A DNA stretch of 64,000 nt from Streptomyces sp. SID13726 (GCF_010548375.1 NZ_JAAGLY010000021.1:62001-126000), one strand, 5' to 3'. Shown: positions 53,009 to 61,702, numbered from the stretch's first letter. Numbers and translations: made by a program. The notes: a model not told the origin generated them from the letters alone.

Positions 53009-53971
53009 ATGCACAGTCGCCGCGTTCGTTCCCTCCCCTGTCTCCTCGCCGCCCTGGCCCTCCTGCTGGTGGCCGCCGGTCTGCCGGCGGCCCCCGAACC
53101 GGTCTCCCTGTGGGTCGATCCGAGCACTCCCGCCGCGCTCCAGGCCGCCGAGTACCGTCGCCTCGGCCGGACCGAGGACGCGGCCCTGATGGACCGGATC
53201 GCCGGCCGCCCCCAGGCCACCTGGCTCACCGGCGCGAACCCCGGCCCGACCGTGCGCGCCGCCACCAGCGGGGCGGCCCTCGCGGGGCGTACCGCGCTGC
53301 TCGTCGCCTATCACATCCCGCAGCGTGACTGCGGGTCCTTCTCCGCGGGCGGCGCGGACGACGCACGGGAGTACCGGGCCTACGTCGACTCCTTCGCGGA
53401 GGGGCTCGGCGACCGGGGCGCCCTCGTCGTACTCGAACCCGACGCCGTCGCGCAGACCCTGGCCGATTGTCCGCAGACGGGGACCGCGGACCGCCTCGCC
53501 CTGCTGGCCTACGCGGTGGGGCGGCTCAAGCGGCAGCCGCACACCCGGGTCTACGTCGACGCCGGGAACCCCGGCTGGATCACCGACGTGTCCTGGCTGG
53601 CCCGAGCCCTGCGCCGGGCCGGGGTGGACGGGGCCGACGGCTTCGCGCTCAACGTCTCCAACTTCCAGACCACGGCGACCGTGACGTCGTACGGCAGACG
53701 CCTGGCCGAGGCGCTCGGTGGCGACCCGCACTTCGTCGTCGACACCAGCCGGAACGGCAACGGCCCCTATATCGGCGTCGACGCGTGGTGCAATCCGCCG
53801 GGCCGGGCCCTGGGCAGCCCGCCCACCACGGAGACCGGGGTCCCGGGCGTGGACGCCTACCTGTGGATCAAGCGGCCGGGGGAGTCCGACGGAACCTGCC
53901 GGGGCGGACCGCCGGCCGGGCAGTGGTGGCCGCAGTACGCACTGGACCTGGCCCGCGCCGCCCAGGACTGA
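53009..53971 (+). CDS. GH6 family secreted glycoside hydrolase (cellulase-like)
   Basis: 320 residues. Signal peptide (about 1-28; 'SLPCLLAALALLLVAAG'), then a glycoside hydrolase family 6 domain: 'VAYHIPQRDCG' (Asp near 106), 'ALVVLEPDAV' (catalytic-acid Asp near 147), and 'DGFALNVSNFQ' with the late 'WIKRPGESDG'. It would hydrolyse beta-1,4-glucans outside the cell. No carbohydrate-binding module is present. The open frame runs back to 52541 through the tRNA; ATG 53009 gives a clean signal peptide but has only a weak ribosome site. Convergent with a second hydrolase. Confidence 0.9.
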   Translation: MHSRRVRSLPCLLAALALLLVAAGLPAAPEPVSLWVDPSTPAALQAAEYRRLGRTEDAALMDRIAGRPQATWLTGANPGPTVRAATSGAALAGRTALLVAYHIPQRDCGSFSAGGADDAREYRAYVDSFAEGLGDRGALVVLEPDAVAQTLADCPQTGTADRLALLAYAVGRLKRQPHTRVYVDAGNPGWITDVSWLARALRRAGVDGADGFALNVSNFQTTATVTSYGRRLAEALGGDPHFVVDTSRNGNGPYIGVDAWCNPPGRALGSPPTTETGVPGVDAYLWIKRPGESDGTCRGGPPAGQWWPQYALDLARAAQD

Positions 53972-53999
53972 CCGGCACAGGGCTCAGCAGCACGTCGCC

Positions 54000-54062
54000 C
54001 GGCTGTCTGTCGGCATCGCTCGGCTGTCCGTCGGCACCGCCCAGCGGTCCGTCGGGCGCCCG
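54000..54062. repeat. Three imperfect 21-bp tandem repeats
   Basis: Units begin at 54000, 54021 and 54042 and share the core CGGCTGTCYGTCGGCAYCGC, the third copy diverged. They lie in the convergent gap between the two hydrolase genes. Confidence 0.7.
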
Positions 54063-54102
54063 CGACGCCGTAACCGGTACTCACCGACCCGCGCCCCATC
54101 CC

Positions 54103-55071
54103 CTACCGTCCGCCCATCAACTCCCGGTACACCTCAGAAGCCCGCGGATGCCCCCGGCACCCCCACACCCCGTGCGGGCAGTAGTCGCTGATCGACTGGT
54201 AGAGGGGACGCTCGCGGGCGAACCACGTGAGCATGCCGCGCATGTACGCCGGGTTGTCGCCGTTCTCGAAGAGGCCCCACTCCTGGTACGAGAACGGCTT
54301 GCCGTGGGCGCGGGCGAAGCGGACGTGGGCGCGCAGGCCGTACGGCTCGTCGAGCTGGGCGGTGAAGCTCAGGCCGCGCGGGGCGTCGTAGGCGTCCATG
54401 CCGATGATGTCGACGACCTCGTCGCCCGGGTAGCAGCGCGGCCACGGGATCGCGTCGCGGCCGCGGGTGGGGGTGAACTCGAAGCGGAAGCGCTGGCCCG
54501 GGACCGAGCGCATCGCGCGGACGATCCTCGTCCAGTACGCCTTCCAGGCCGCGGGGTCGGGGCCGCAGCGGTGGGTGTAGGTGGTGCCGTTCATCTCCCA
54601 GCCGAGCACGAGGACCGTGTCCGGGACGCCCAGGGACGTCAGCCGGCGGGCCAGGGCGCGGAAGTGGCCGTCGTAGGCGCCGCTCGCCCCGCGGCGGAGT
54701 TCGGCGCGGACCACGGCGTCGGACAGGTGGGCCTCCGTGCGTTCCAGCATCGGCACGTTGAGGACGAACATCCGCTTCGGGTCGGCCCGGCGCCAGGCCG
54801 CCCAGGACTCCAGGTAGCCCGGCGCGCCCTCGATGTTGCTCCAGCGGTCGCCCGGCAGATACACGTGCCCGACCCGGGGCGCGGGCCCGCCCAGCCAGGT
54901 GCCGAAAGCCGTGAGCCGGTCCACGTCGGCCGGTTCGTAGCCGACGTACGCGCCGTACGCTCCGGACGCGGAAGCCGCCGCGGGGGGTTCGGAGGTGCGG
55001 GGCGTGCAGGCCGCGGCCAGGAGCAGCAGTACGGCGGCCAGGGCGGGCAGCCCGTGGCGGGAGGGCTTCAT
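54103..55071 (-). CDS. Lipoprotein glycoside hydrolase, GH26-like
   Basis: 322 residues. Lipoprotein signal with lipobox LAAAC (Cys near 22) then a TIM-barrel hydrolase: 'VLGWEMNGTTYTH' (acid/base Glu) and 'FSYQEWGLFENGDNP' (nucleophile Glu) match the GH26 mannanase pattern. It would act on beta-mannan or a related glycan at the cell surface; the substrate is not certain. The ATG at 55071 has GGAGGGA upstream at a long spacing; the frame is open to 55152. Divergent from none; followed by a convergent GH6 gene. Confidence 0.85.
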   Translation of the reverse strand: MKPSRHGLPALAAVLLLLAAACTPRTSEPPAAASASGAYGAYVGYEPADVDRLTAFGTWLGGPAPRVGHVYLPGDRWSNIEGAPGYLESWAAWRRADPKRMFVLNVPMLERTEAHLSDAVVRAELRRGASGAYDGHFRALARRLTSLGVPDTVLVLGWEMNGTTYTHRCGPDPAAWKAYWTRIVRAMRSVPGQRFRFEFTPTRGRDAIPWPRCYPGDEVVDIIGMDAYDAPRGLSFTAQLDEPYGLRAHVRFARAHGKPFSYQEWGLFENGDNPAYMRGMLTWFARERPLYQSISDYCPHGVWGCRGHPRASEVYRELMGGR

Positions 55072-55171
55072 GAGGGCGGCGGTCCCTCCGGTTCGGGAGA
55101 CGGGTCCCTGCGACTGTGCCGCACGGGAGCCGTGCCGTACCGGTTCCGCCACCCCGTCGGGTGAACAGCAC

Positions 55172-55199
55172 GGTGGGGCGGAAACCCTTCCGCCCCACC
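55172..55199. terminator. Terminator near the DUF5324 stop
   Basis: 12-bp perfect stem (55172-55183 with 55188-55199), ACCC loop. It lies after the DUF5324 gene and before the hydrolase start on the minus strand. Confidence 0.85.
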
Positions 55200-55216
55200 A
55201 CTGCTACAGGCCCGCG

Positions 55217-55918
55217 TCAGCGCCCGTCGTCGCGCCGGGCCGCGTCCTCCTCGGCCTCCTTCGCCTGGACCTCCGGGTCCAGGACGGACCGGCCGCTGCC
55301 GTCCACGGACGTCAGACGGCCCGGCTCGGGCACCTCGGTCGCGGCGGGGGGCTCGACCAGCCAGTCCGGGTTGGCCTGCTTGTCCCACCACTTCCAGGCG
55401 GCGAACGCGCCGCCCGCGACGATGCCCGCCACCGCCAGCGCCTTGGCGAGCCGGCCGGCGCGCGCCCGGCGCTCGCGCTTGCGGATCAGCTTCTGGATGT
55501 CCTTGGGCGAGACCTGGCCGCGCAGGGCGACCAGCGCGGCCGCGCTGCGGGCACCGGCCTCCTCGCGGACCGGCCCGGCCGCGGCGACGGCCTGCTCGAT
55601 CCTCGGACGGGAGTAGTCGGCGGCCTGCCGAGCCGCCTTGCGGGTGCGGACGGCGGCTTCGTGGGCGGCCTGGTCGACCTTCGGCGGAACATGCGTGCGA
55701 GCCTGCTCCAGGCGCGGCGCGACATGGGCGCCGTACTGGACACGGGCCTGCTCGGCGGCCTGGGACACCTTCGGCGCGAGCCGTACGCGTGCCTCGTGCG
55801 CGTAGTGCGAGGCCCTGTCCTTGGCCGTGTCGGCGTAGGGCGCCACCACTTCCGCGGCGTGCAGCACGCTGTCCTTCGCCGAGCCGGTAGCGGCGCGCAC
55901 GCTGTCGATGCGGGTCAC
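55217..55918 (-). CDS. DUF5324 family membrane protein
   Basis: 233 residues. Long amphipathic Ala/Arg/Glu-rich helices (1-150; repeated 'AAEQARVQYGAHVAPRLEQA' type segments), one membrane helix (about 158-175; 'LAKALAVAGIVAGGAFAAW'), and a short C-terminal tail. The helical repeats look like a coiled-coil or membrane-surface protein. The family is uncharacterised in Streptomyces. GTG start with GAGGAGGA. Divergent from the cyclophilin gene. Confidence 0.85.
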   Translation of the reverse strand: MTRIDSVRAATGSAKDSVLHAAEVVAPYADTAKDRASHYAHEARVRLAPKVSQAAEQARVQYGAHVAPRLEQARTHVPPKVDQAAHEAAVRTRKAARQAADYSRPRIEQAVAAAGPVREEAGARSAAALVALRGQVSPKDIQKLIRKRERRARAGRLAKALAVAGIVAGGAFAAWKWWDKQANPDWLVEPPAATEVPEPGRLTSVDGSGRSVLDPEVQAKEAEEDAARRDDGR

Positions 55919-56160
55919 GGGATCCTCCTCCTCGGTGGCGTACGGTATTTCGACTTTCCACCCTTTTACGGATCATGCCTGCCGGTGCACTGCCCGCCAC
56001 CTGAGGGAGGGCATCCGGATCAATAGCGGATGAATACGTGGCAACAGGAGCTTGTCGACGACAATGCCACGGATCGCCGCCCAGCGCCCCTGCCCGGACC
56101 CCGCCCGACCGGATCCGTGCGAGGATCGGTGGGGCACAACAAGACAACGGAAGGCAGATC

Positions 56161-56688
56161 GTGGCCGAGCAGCTTTACGCCACCCTCAAGACGAACCACG
56201 GCGACATCGAAGTCCGGCTCCTGCCGAACCACGCCCCGAAGACGGTCAAGAACTTCGTCGAGCTCGCCCAGGGCGAGCGCGAGTGGACGCACCCCGGCAC
56301 CGGTGAGAAGTCCACCAAGAGGCTCTACGACGGCACGATCTTCCACCGTGTCATCAGCGGTTTCATGATCCAGGGCGGCGACCCGCTGGGCACCGGCATC
56401 GGCGGCCCGGGCTACGAGTTCGAGGACGAGTTCCACCCCGACCTCGGCTTCAACAAGCCCTACCTGCTCGCCATGGCCAACGCCGGCCCGGGCACCAACG
56501 GCTCCCAGTTCTTCGTCACCGTCTCCCCGACGGCCTGGCTGAACCGCAAGCACACCATCTTCGGCGAGGTCACGGACGCGGCCAGCCAGAAGGTCGTGGA
56601 CGCGATCGCCGCCGTCAAGACCAGCCGCCCCAACGACCGTCCCGTCGAGGACGTCGTCATCGAGTCGGTCGTCATCGAGACCCGCTGA
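56161..56688 (+). CDS. ppiA: Peptidyl-prolyl cis-trans isomerase (cyclophilin)
   Basis: 175 residues, cyclophilin type. 'FHRVISGFMIQGGDPLGTG' (about 59-77) and 'NTNGSQFFVTV'-like 'GTNGSQFFVTV' (about 111-121), with the Trp of the cyclosporin site 'TAWLNRKHTIFGEV' (about 124-137). No signal peptide, so cytoplasmic. GTG start with GGAAGG. It ends at a terminator before the rhomboid gene. Confidence 0.95.
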   Translation: MAEQLYATLKTNHGDIEVRLLPNHAPKTVKNFVELAQGEREWTHPGTGEKSTKRLYDGTIFHRVISGFMIQGGDPLGTGIGGPGYEFEDEFHPDLGFNKPYLLAMANAGPGTNGSQFFVTVSPTAWLNRKHTIFGEVTDAASQKVVDAIAAVKTSRPNDRPVEDVVIESVVIETR

Positions 56689-56722
56689 GGTCCCGCGGGT
56701 ACCCCCGCGAAGGGAACCAAAC

Positions 56723-56752
56723 GCCCCGCTCAACCGTAAGGATGAGCGGGGC
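56723..56752 (+). terminator. Terminator after ppiA
   Basis: 10-bp perfect stem (56723-56732 with 56743-56752), 10-base loop, 35 bp after the ppiA stop. Confidence 0.8.
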
Positions 56753-56796
56753 TGTGCAATGTCCGTACGACGACTCAGGGCGACTTAGGGGATGTC

Positions 56797-57684
56797 ATGA
56801 ACCAGGAGGCGGGCGGTTCACCGCAGGCCCAGAGCCTGCCCGGCTGCTATCGGCACCCGGACCGCGAGACCGGCATCCGCTGCACCCGCTGCGAGCGCCC
56901 GATCTGCCCCGAGTGCATGGTCAGCGCCTCCGTCGGATTCCAGTGCCCCGACTGCGTGCGGGACGGCGGCGGCAGCGGACCCGCGCCGGCCGCCGCGCGG
57001 CCCCGCACCATCGCGGGCGGCACCGTCACGGCCGACCCCCGGCTGCTCACCAAGGTCCTGATCGGGATCAACCTCGCGGTGTTCATCGCCATCCAGGCCA
57101 ACGCGTCCCTGGCGACCGATCTCAGCCTCATCGGGGCCTATCCGCCAGCGCCGTTCCAGCCCACCGAGGGCGTCGCGGACGGGCAGTACTACCGCCTGGT
57201 GACCTCGATGTTCGCGCACCAGGAGATCTGGCACATCGGCTTCAACATGCTGAGCCTGTGGTGGCTCGGCGGCCCCCTTGAGGCGGCCCTGGGGCGGGCG
57301 CGCTACCTCGCGGTCTACTTCGTCTCCGGTCTCGCGGGCAGCGCGCTGGCCTATCTGCTGGCCAGTCCGGTCACCCAGACGCTCGGCGCCTCCGGTGCCA
57401 TCTTCGGCCTCTTCGGCGCGACCGCGGTGCTGATGCGCCGGCTCAACTACGACCTGCGGCCGATCATCGCGCTGCTGGTGATCAACCTGATCTTCACCTT
57501 CAACCCGTCGTTCAACATCTCCTGGCAGGCCCACATCGGCGGCCTGGTCGCGGGCGTGATCACCGGCTACGGCATGGTCCACGCCCCGCGTGAGCGGCGG
57601 GCGCTGGTGCAGTACGGCACCTGCGCGCTGGTGCTGCTGGTCGTCGTGGGCATGACGCTGTTGAGGACTGCCCAGCTCACCTGA
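56797..57684 (+). CDS. Rhomboid family intramembrane serine protease
   Basis: 295 residues. An N-terminal Cys/His-rich zinc-binding (B-box-like) module (about 17-53: 'CYRHPDRETGIRCTRCERPICPEC') precedes six or seven membrane helices. Catalytic Ser in 'GASGAIFGLFG' and His in 'HIGGLVAGVITGYG', with 'HIGFNMLSLWWLG' as the oxyanion-loop segment. It cuts membrane substrates; these are not identifiable here. ATG at 56797 with AGGGGAT upstream. It is followed by the DnaA-box-rich intergenic region. Confidence 0.93.
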   Translation: MNQEAGGSPQAQSLPGCYRHPDRETGIRCTRCERPICPECMVSASVGFQCPDCVRDGGGSGPAPAAARPRTIAGGTVTADPRLLTKVLIGINLAVFIAIQANASLATDLSLIGAYPPAPFQPTEGVADGQYYRLVTSMFAHQEIWHIGFNMLSLWWLGGPLEAALGRARYLAVYFVSGLAGSALAYLLASPVTQTLGASGAIFGLFGATAVLMRRLNYDLRPIIALLVINLIFTFNPSFNISWQAHIGGLVAGVITGYGMVHAPRERRALVQYGTCALVLLVVVGMTLLRTAQLT

Positions 57685-57941
57685 GCGGCCCGTTGTCCAC
57701 AGCGCGTGCCGGATCTTGTGCATACCGTGCGGGAACAGCTGTGCCCCCTGTCACCGACCCGTGTTCATGCAGGTCAGGCAGGGGGCGAACAGGCTTGCGG
57801 GGCTTGGTGCGATGGTCGTACCGGCGTCAACACCCGAGGGGTTATCCACAGATCGTCGTCTTTTCCCCAGCCCGTTGTGGAAATGGCCCCAGGCTGTGGA
57901 TAACTCAGCGGATACCCCTGGGCAGAGCTACTTCCGCGGAG
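57685..57941. promoter_or_regulatory. DnaA-box cluster between rhomboid gene and crgA
   Basis: 257-bp convergent gap with no gene. Perfect TTGTCCACA at 57693-57701, TTATCCACA at 57842-57850, TGTGGATAA at 57895-57903 (reverse), and TGTGGAAAT at 57876-57884. GTTATCCACAG (57841-57851) and CTGTGGATAAC (57894-57904) form an 11-bp perfect inverted repeat 42 bases apart. DnaA-box clusters outside oriC are known in Streptomyces; this may be one. Confidence 0.72.
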
Positions 57942-58196
57942 CTATTTCCACTGGGTGGAGACGCCGAACCCGGCGGCGATGAAGCCGAAGCCCACCACGA
58001 TGTTCCAGTTGTCCAGGGCGTCGATGGGCAGCGAGCCGTCGGTCACATAGAAGACGACGATCCAGGCGAGCCCGATGAGGAACATGGCCAGCATCACGGG
58101 GGCGACCCATGCGCGGCTGTTCAGCTTGATGGCGGTCGCCTGCTTCGCCTGGGGCGGCGTGTAGTCGGCCTTCTTGCGGATACGTGACTTCGGCAC
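57942..58196 (-). CDS. crgA: Cell division protein CrgA
   Basis: 84 residues. Basic N-terminus 'PKSRIRKKADYTPP', two membrane helices (about 30-50 and 64-80), and the C-terminal 'GVSTQWK'. CrgA coordinates septation with growth in sporulating Streptomyces hyphae by influencing FtsZ. GTG start with CAGGAGAG. It is convergent with the rhomboid gene and lies downstream, on the opposite strand, of the sortase-region DUF881 gene. Confidence 0.96.
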   Translation of the reverse strand: MPKSRIRKKADYTPPQAKQATAIKLNSRAWVAPVMLAMFLIGLAWIVVFYVTDGSLPIDALDNWNIVVGFGFIAAGFGVSTQWK

Positions 58197-58342
58197 GAGG
58201 GTCTCTCCTGTCGATGCGCTGCGTGGCCGCGCAGGTAACTGGTCGGGCTCCGGCTCCGGGCAGCGTACAAGGGGACTCTTAGCGCTCCCCCGGGCGTCCG
58301 TTAGCGTAGTGCTTCCGCGGCGCCGAAGGAGATAAGGGTACG

Positions 58343-59122
58343 TTGAGCAATTCTGCCGACTCCCCCCAGGCCGGATCCAGCCCTGTACGCGGGCGGGGTT
58401 TCCGGCCCGTGCGGGTGCTCACCGTGGGGGTCTTCGCTCTCGCGGGGCTCATCTTCTTCACGAGTTTCAACACGGCCAAGGGCACCAACATCCGCACGGA
58501 CGCCTCCTTGCTGAAGCTCTCGGACCTCATCCAGGAGCGCAGCCACAAGAACGGCGGGCTCGACGAGTCGAACGGCTCGCTGCGCCGGGACGTCGAGGCG
58601 CTCGCCGAGCGGGACGACGGCAGCACCCGCGCCGAGGACGACAAGCTCGCGGCCCTGGAGAACCGGGCCGGCACCCAGAAGCTCAAGGGCGACGCGATCA
58701 CCGTCACCCTCGACGACGCCCCGCCGAACGCGACCGCCAAGCTCCCCGGCTACCCCGAGCCGCAGCCCGACTACCTGGTCATCCACCAGCAGGACCTCCA
58801 GGCCGTGGTCAACGCCCTGTGGCAGGGCGGCGCCAAGGGCGTCAAGGTCATGGACCAGCGGCTGATCTCCACCAGCGCCGTGCGCTGCGTGGGCAACACC
58901 CTGATCCTCCAGGGCCGGGTCTACTCACCGCCGTACAAGATCCAGGCGATCGGCGACCCCGGGAAGCTGAAGCAGTCGCTCGCGGACTCCAAGGCGATCC
59001 AGAACTACATGGTCTACGTCAATGTGTACGGCCTCGGCTGGAATGTCGCCGACGACAGCACGGTGACTCTTCCCGGCTACTCGGGCACAGTGGATCTGCA
59101 CTACGCGAAGCCCGTGGAGTGA
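58343..59122 (+). CDS. DUF881 family membrane-anchored protein
   Basis: 259 residues. A short cytoplasmic N-terminus, one membrane helix (about 24-42), and an extracytoplasmic DUF881 domain with a coiled-coil-like start (about 55-100; 'LIQERSHKNGGLDESNGSLRRDVEALAER') and 'VVNALWQGGAKGVKVMDQRLISTSAVRCVGNTL'. The family is common next to crgA and division genes in actinobacteria but uncharacterised. TTG start with AAGGAGAT and AAGGG upstream. It is the first gene of a run leading to the sortases. Confidence 0.9.
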   Translation: MSNSADSPQAGSSPVRGRGFRPVRVLTVGVFALAGLIFFTSFNTAKGTNIRTDASLLKLSDLIQERSHKNGGLDESNGSLRRDVEALAERDDGSTRAEDDKLAALENRAGTQKLKGDAITVTLDDAPPNATAKLPGYPEPQPDYLVIHQQDLQAVVNALWQGGAKGVKVMDQRLISTSAVRCVGNTLILQGRVYSPPYKIQAIGDPGKLKQSLADSKAIQNYMVYVNVYGLGWNVADDSTVTLPGYSGTVDLHYAKPVE

Positions 59123-59149
59123 GCACGGTGTGAGCCTCAGGAGCTGCCG

Positions 59150-59821
59150 GTGCGAGTCGTCGTCAGGACCGTCAGCGAGCTGTGCATCACCGTAGGCGCC
59201 CTGATAGTGCTGTTCGTCGTCTATGTGCTGTTCTGGACGGGTGTGAAGGCCGACCACGTCATGGACGACCAGATAGACACCCTGCAACGGCAGTGGGCGA
59301 CCACCGCTCCCACGCCGAAGGCCTCCGCGAGCCCGGCGGGTGTGACGTACCGCGACGGACAGCCCTTCGCGGTCATGTACATCCCGCGTCTTGGTTTCAC
59401 GTGGAACAAGCCCGTGCTCCAGGGCACCGGCGTCGGCACCCTGAAGAAGGGCCTCGGTCACTACGCCGGCACCGCGCGGCTCGGGGGCAAGGGCAACTTC
59501 TCCGTCGCAGGTCACCGGCGTACGTACGGAGATCCGTTCAAGGACTTCCCGAAGCTGCGGCGGGGTGACGCGGTGGTGCTGACCGACGGAACCACCTGGT
59601 TCACGTATCGGATCGACAAAGGGCCTTACAAAACAGTGCCCACCGACATTGAGGTGATCGATCCTGTGCCACGTAAGTCGGGGTATACGCGGCCCGGCCG
59701 CTATCTCACGCTGACCACGTGCGATCCGGAGTGGGGACACAGCCATCGGCTGATCGTCTGGGCACACCTGGACTCCACACAGCCTGTGGAGGACGGCAAG
59801 CCTGTTGCCCTGCGCCGTTAG
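59150..59821 (+). CDS. Class E sortase (first of three)
   Basis: 223 residues. One N-terminal membrane helix (about 8-30), then the sortase beta-barrel: catalytic His in 'VAGHRRTYG', Cys in 'YLTLTTCDPEWG', and Arg in 'SHRLIVWA'. Class E sortases of high-GC Gram-positives cut LAxTG-type signals and attach surface proteins such as chaplins. No sortase substrate is encoded in this window. GTG start with AGGAGCT, 27 bp after the DUF881 stop. A 13-of-14 parS-like sequence lies within the gene at 59394. Confidence 0.93.
   Translation: MRVVVRTVSELCITVGALIVLFVVYVLFWTGVKADHVMDDQIDTLQRQWATTAPTPKASASPAGVTYRDGQPFAVMYIPRLGFTWNKPVLQGTGVGTLKKGLGHYAGTARLGGKGNFSVAGHRRTYGDPFKDFPKLRRGDAVVLTDGTTWFTYRIDKGPYKTVPTDIEVIDPVPRKSGYTRPGRYLTLTTCDPEWGHSHRLIVWAHLDSTQPVEDGKPVALRR
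59394..59407. other. Near-match to parS inside a sortase gene
   Basis: GTTTCACGTGGAAC differs from parS at one position, breaking the palindrome. It is 30 kb from the main group of sites and may be chance. Confidence 0.3.
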
Positions 59822-59873
59822 TCTGGTGCGGTACGGCGTGAGTCTGGTGCCGTGGTGCGACGGAAGGGACGGC

Positions 59874-60035
59874 ATGTACGGCTGGATCTGGCGGCATCTG
59901 CCGGGGAACGCATGGGTGAAGGCGTTCCTCTCACTCGTGCTGGTCGTTGCTGTGGTCTACGTCCTGTTCCAGTACGTCTTCCCGTGGGCCGAACCGCTGC
60001 TGCCCTTCAACGATGTGACGGTGGACAACCAGTGA
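59874..60035 (+). CDS. Small single-pass membrane protein in the sortase operon
   Basis: 53 residues: 'MYGWIWRHLPGN' then a membrane helix (about 17-40; 'AFLSLVLVVAVVYVLFQYVF') and a short outside tail 'PLLPFNDVTVDNQ'. GAAGGGA 3-8 bases before the ATG. Its stop overlaps the GTG of the pabA-like gene (GTGA), so it is coupled to it. No function can be assigned; the position between sortase and amidotransferase is conserved in Streptomyces. Confidence 0.8.
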   Translation: MYGWIWRHLPGNAWVKAFLSLVLVVAVVYVLFQYVFPWAEPLLPFNDVTVDNQ

Positions 60036-60670
60036 GCGCGCGCATTCTCGTCGTCGACAACTACGACAGCTTCGTCTTCAACCTGGTCCAGTACCTCTAT
60101 CAGCTGGGCGCCGAGTGCGAGGTGCTGCGCAACGACGAGGTGTCGACGGCGCACGCCCAGGACGGCTTCGACGGCGTACTGCTGTCGCCCGGCCCCGGGA
60201 CCCCCGAGGAGGCGGGCGTGTGCGTGGACATGGTCCGCCACTGCGCCTCGACCGGGGTGCCGGTCTTCGGCGTCTGCCTCGGCATGCAGTCGATGCAGGT
60301 GGCGTACGGCGGTGTCGTGGACCGCGCCCCCGAGCTGCTGCACGGCAAGACGTCCCTGGTCGAGCACGAGGGACGCGGGGTCTTCGCCGGGCTGCCGACG
60401 CCGTTCACGGCGACCCGGTACCACTCCCTGGCCGCCGAGCCGGCGACGGTGCCGGCCGAGCTGGAGGTCACCGCGCGGACGCACGACGGGATCATCATGG
60501 GGCTCAGGCACCGTGAACTCCCGGTCGAGGGCGTGCAGTTCCACCCCGAGTCGGTGCTGACGGAGCACGGTCACCTGATGCTGGCCAACTGGCTGGTGGA
60601 GTGCGGCGACCAGGGCGCGGTGGCGAGGTCGGCGGGGCTCGCCCCGGTGGTGGGCAGGGCCACGGCGTGA
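60032..60670 (+). CDS. pabA: Anthranilate/para-aminobenzoate synthase glutamine amidotransferase (PabA/TrpG)
   Basis: 212 residues, class I glutamine amidotransferase: nucleophile Cys in 'FGVCLGMQSM' (about 76-85), oxyanion 'LSPGPGTPEEAGVC', and His-Glu in 'GVQFHPESVL'. It supplies ammonia to a PabB or TrpE partner not present here, giving folate precursor or tryptophan. GTG start inside the stop of the small membrane protein; its stop overlaps the next sortase start (GTGA). Its lodging within a sortase operon is odd but conserved. Confidence 0.92.
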   Translation: MSARILVVDNYDSFVFNLVQYLYQLGAECEVLRNDEVSTAHAQDGFDGVLLSPGPGTPEEAGVCVDMVRHCASTGVPVFGVCLGMQSMQVAYGGVVDRAPELLHGKTSLVEHEGRGVFAGLPTPFTATRYHSLAAEPATVPAELEVTARTHDGIIMGLRHRELPVEGVQFHPESVLTEHGHLMLANWLVECGDQGAVARSAGLAPVVGRATA

Positions 60671-61689
60671 CCGCGCTGCGCCCCGAGCGCGAGGACCTGT
60701 ACGGCGACGCGTCGTACGAGTCCCACGGCGGTGCGTCCACCGACGGGGCGGCGACGCGGTATCTGCCGCCCATCGACGAGGAGACGGTGGCGCTGCGGAT
60801 ACCCGATCCGCCGCCGCAGTCCATACCCGCCTCTGACGCCTCTTCCGTCACATCCGCCTCTGGAACCCCGGAGGGCGGCCGTGCGGCCCGCAGAAAGGCC
60901 GCCAAGCGCCGTCACGGGCGGCACGGTGGTTCTCGTACGGCCTCGGAGGCCGCCGAGGAGAACGGGCAGGCCCCGCTCTCGCGGGTGGAGGCCCGTCGGC
61001 AGGCGCGGGCGGCGAAGCCCGGCGCGGCCGTCGTCGCGAGCCGGGCGATAGGCGAGGTGTTCATCACCACCGGTGTGCTGATGCTGCTGTTCGTCAGCTA
61101 CCAGCTGTGGTGGACCAACGTCCGGGCGCACGCGGCGGCGGACAAGGAGGCGAGCAGCCTCCAGGACGACTGGGCGAGCGGCAAGGGCGCCCCGGGCACC
61201 TTCGAGCCGGGCCAGGGTTTCGCGCTTCTCCACATCCCCAAGCTCGACGTGGTCGTGCCGATCGCCGAGGGCGTCAGCAACAAGAAGGTGCTCGACAAGG
61301 GCATGGTCGGGCACTACGGCGAGGGCGCGCTGAAGACGGCGATGCCCGACGCCAAGACCGGCAACTTCGCCCTCGCGGGTCACCGCAACACGCACGGCGA
61401 GCCGTTCCGGTACATCAACAAGCTGTCCCCGGGCGACCCGATCGTCGTCGAGACACAGGACGAGTACTACGTCTACAAGATGACGTCGACCCTGCCGGTG
61501 ACGTCTCCGAGCAACACGAGCGTGATCGACCCCATCCCCAAGGGATCCGGTTTCACCACGGCCGGTCGCTACATCACCCTCACCACGTGCACGCCGGAGT
61601 TCACCAGCAAGTACCGGTTGATCGTCTGGGGCAAGATGGTCGAGGAACGGCCGCGCAGCAAGGGCAAGCCGGATGCGCTCGTCGAGTAG
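60667..61689 (+). CDS. Class E sortase with long N-terminal extension (second)
   Basis: 340 residues. A charged, disordered N-terminus of about 120 residues (including an Arg/Lys/His cluster), one membrane helix (about 128-150), and a sortase barrel with 'LAGHRNTHGEPF' (His), 'ITLTTCTPEFTS' (Cys) and 'KYRLIVWGKM' (Arg). It is a SrtE-type enzyme. The GTG start overlaps the pabA stop. The frame could begin upstream at 60601, but that reads through the end of pabA. Confidence 0.93.
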   Translation: MTALRPEREDLYGDASYESHGGASTDGAATRYLPPIDEETVALRIPDPPPQSIPASDASSVTSASGTPEGGRAARRKAAKRRHGRHGGSRTASEAAEENGQAPLSRVEARRQARAAKPGAAVVASRAIGEVFITTGVLMLLFVSYQLWWTNVRAHAAADKEASSLQDDWASGKGAPGTFEPGQGFALLHIPKLDVVVPIAEGVSNKKVLDKGMVGHYGEGALKTAMPDAKTGNFALAGHRNTHGEPFRYINKLSPGDPIVVETQDEYYVYKMTSTLPVTSPSNTSVIDPIPKGSGFTTAGRYITLTTCTPEFTSKYRLIVWGKMVEERPRSKGKPDALVE

Positions 61690-61702
61690 GGGCAGATGAC
61701 CA

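Noticed and set aside
59394..59407. A tenth parS at 59.4 kb
   Set aside because: One mismatch breaks the palindrome and it lies in a sortase coding frame; kept only as a low-confidence near-match.
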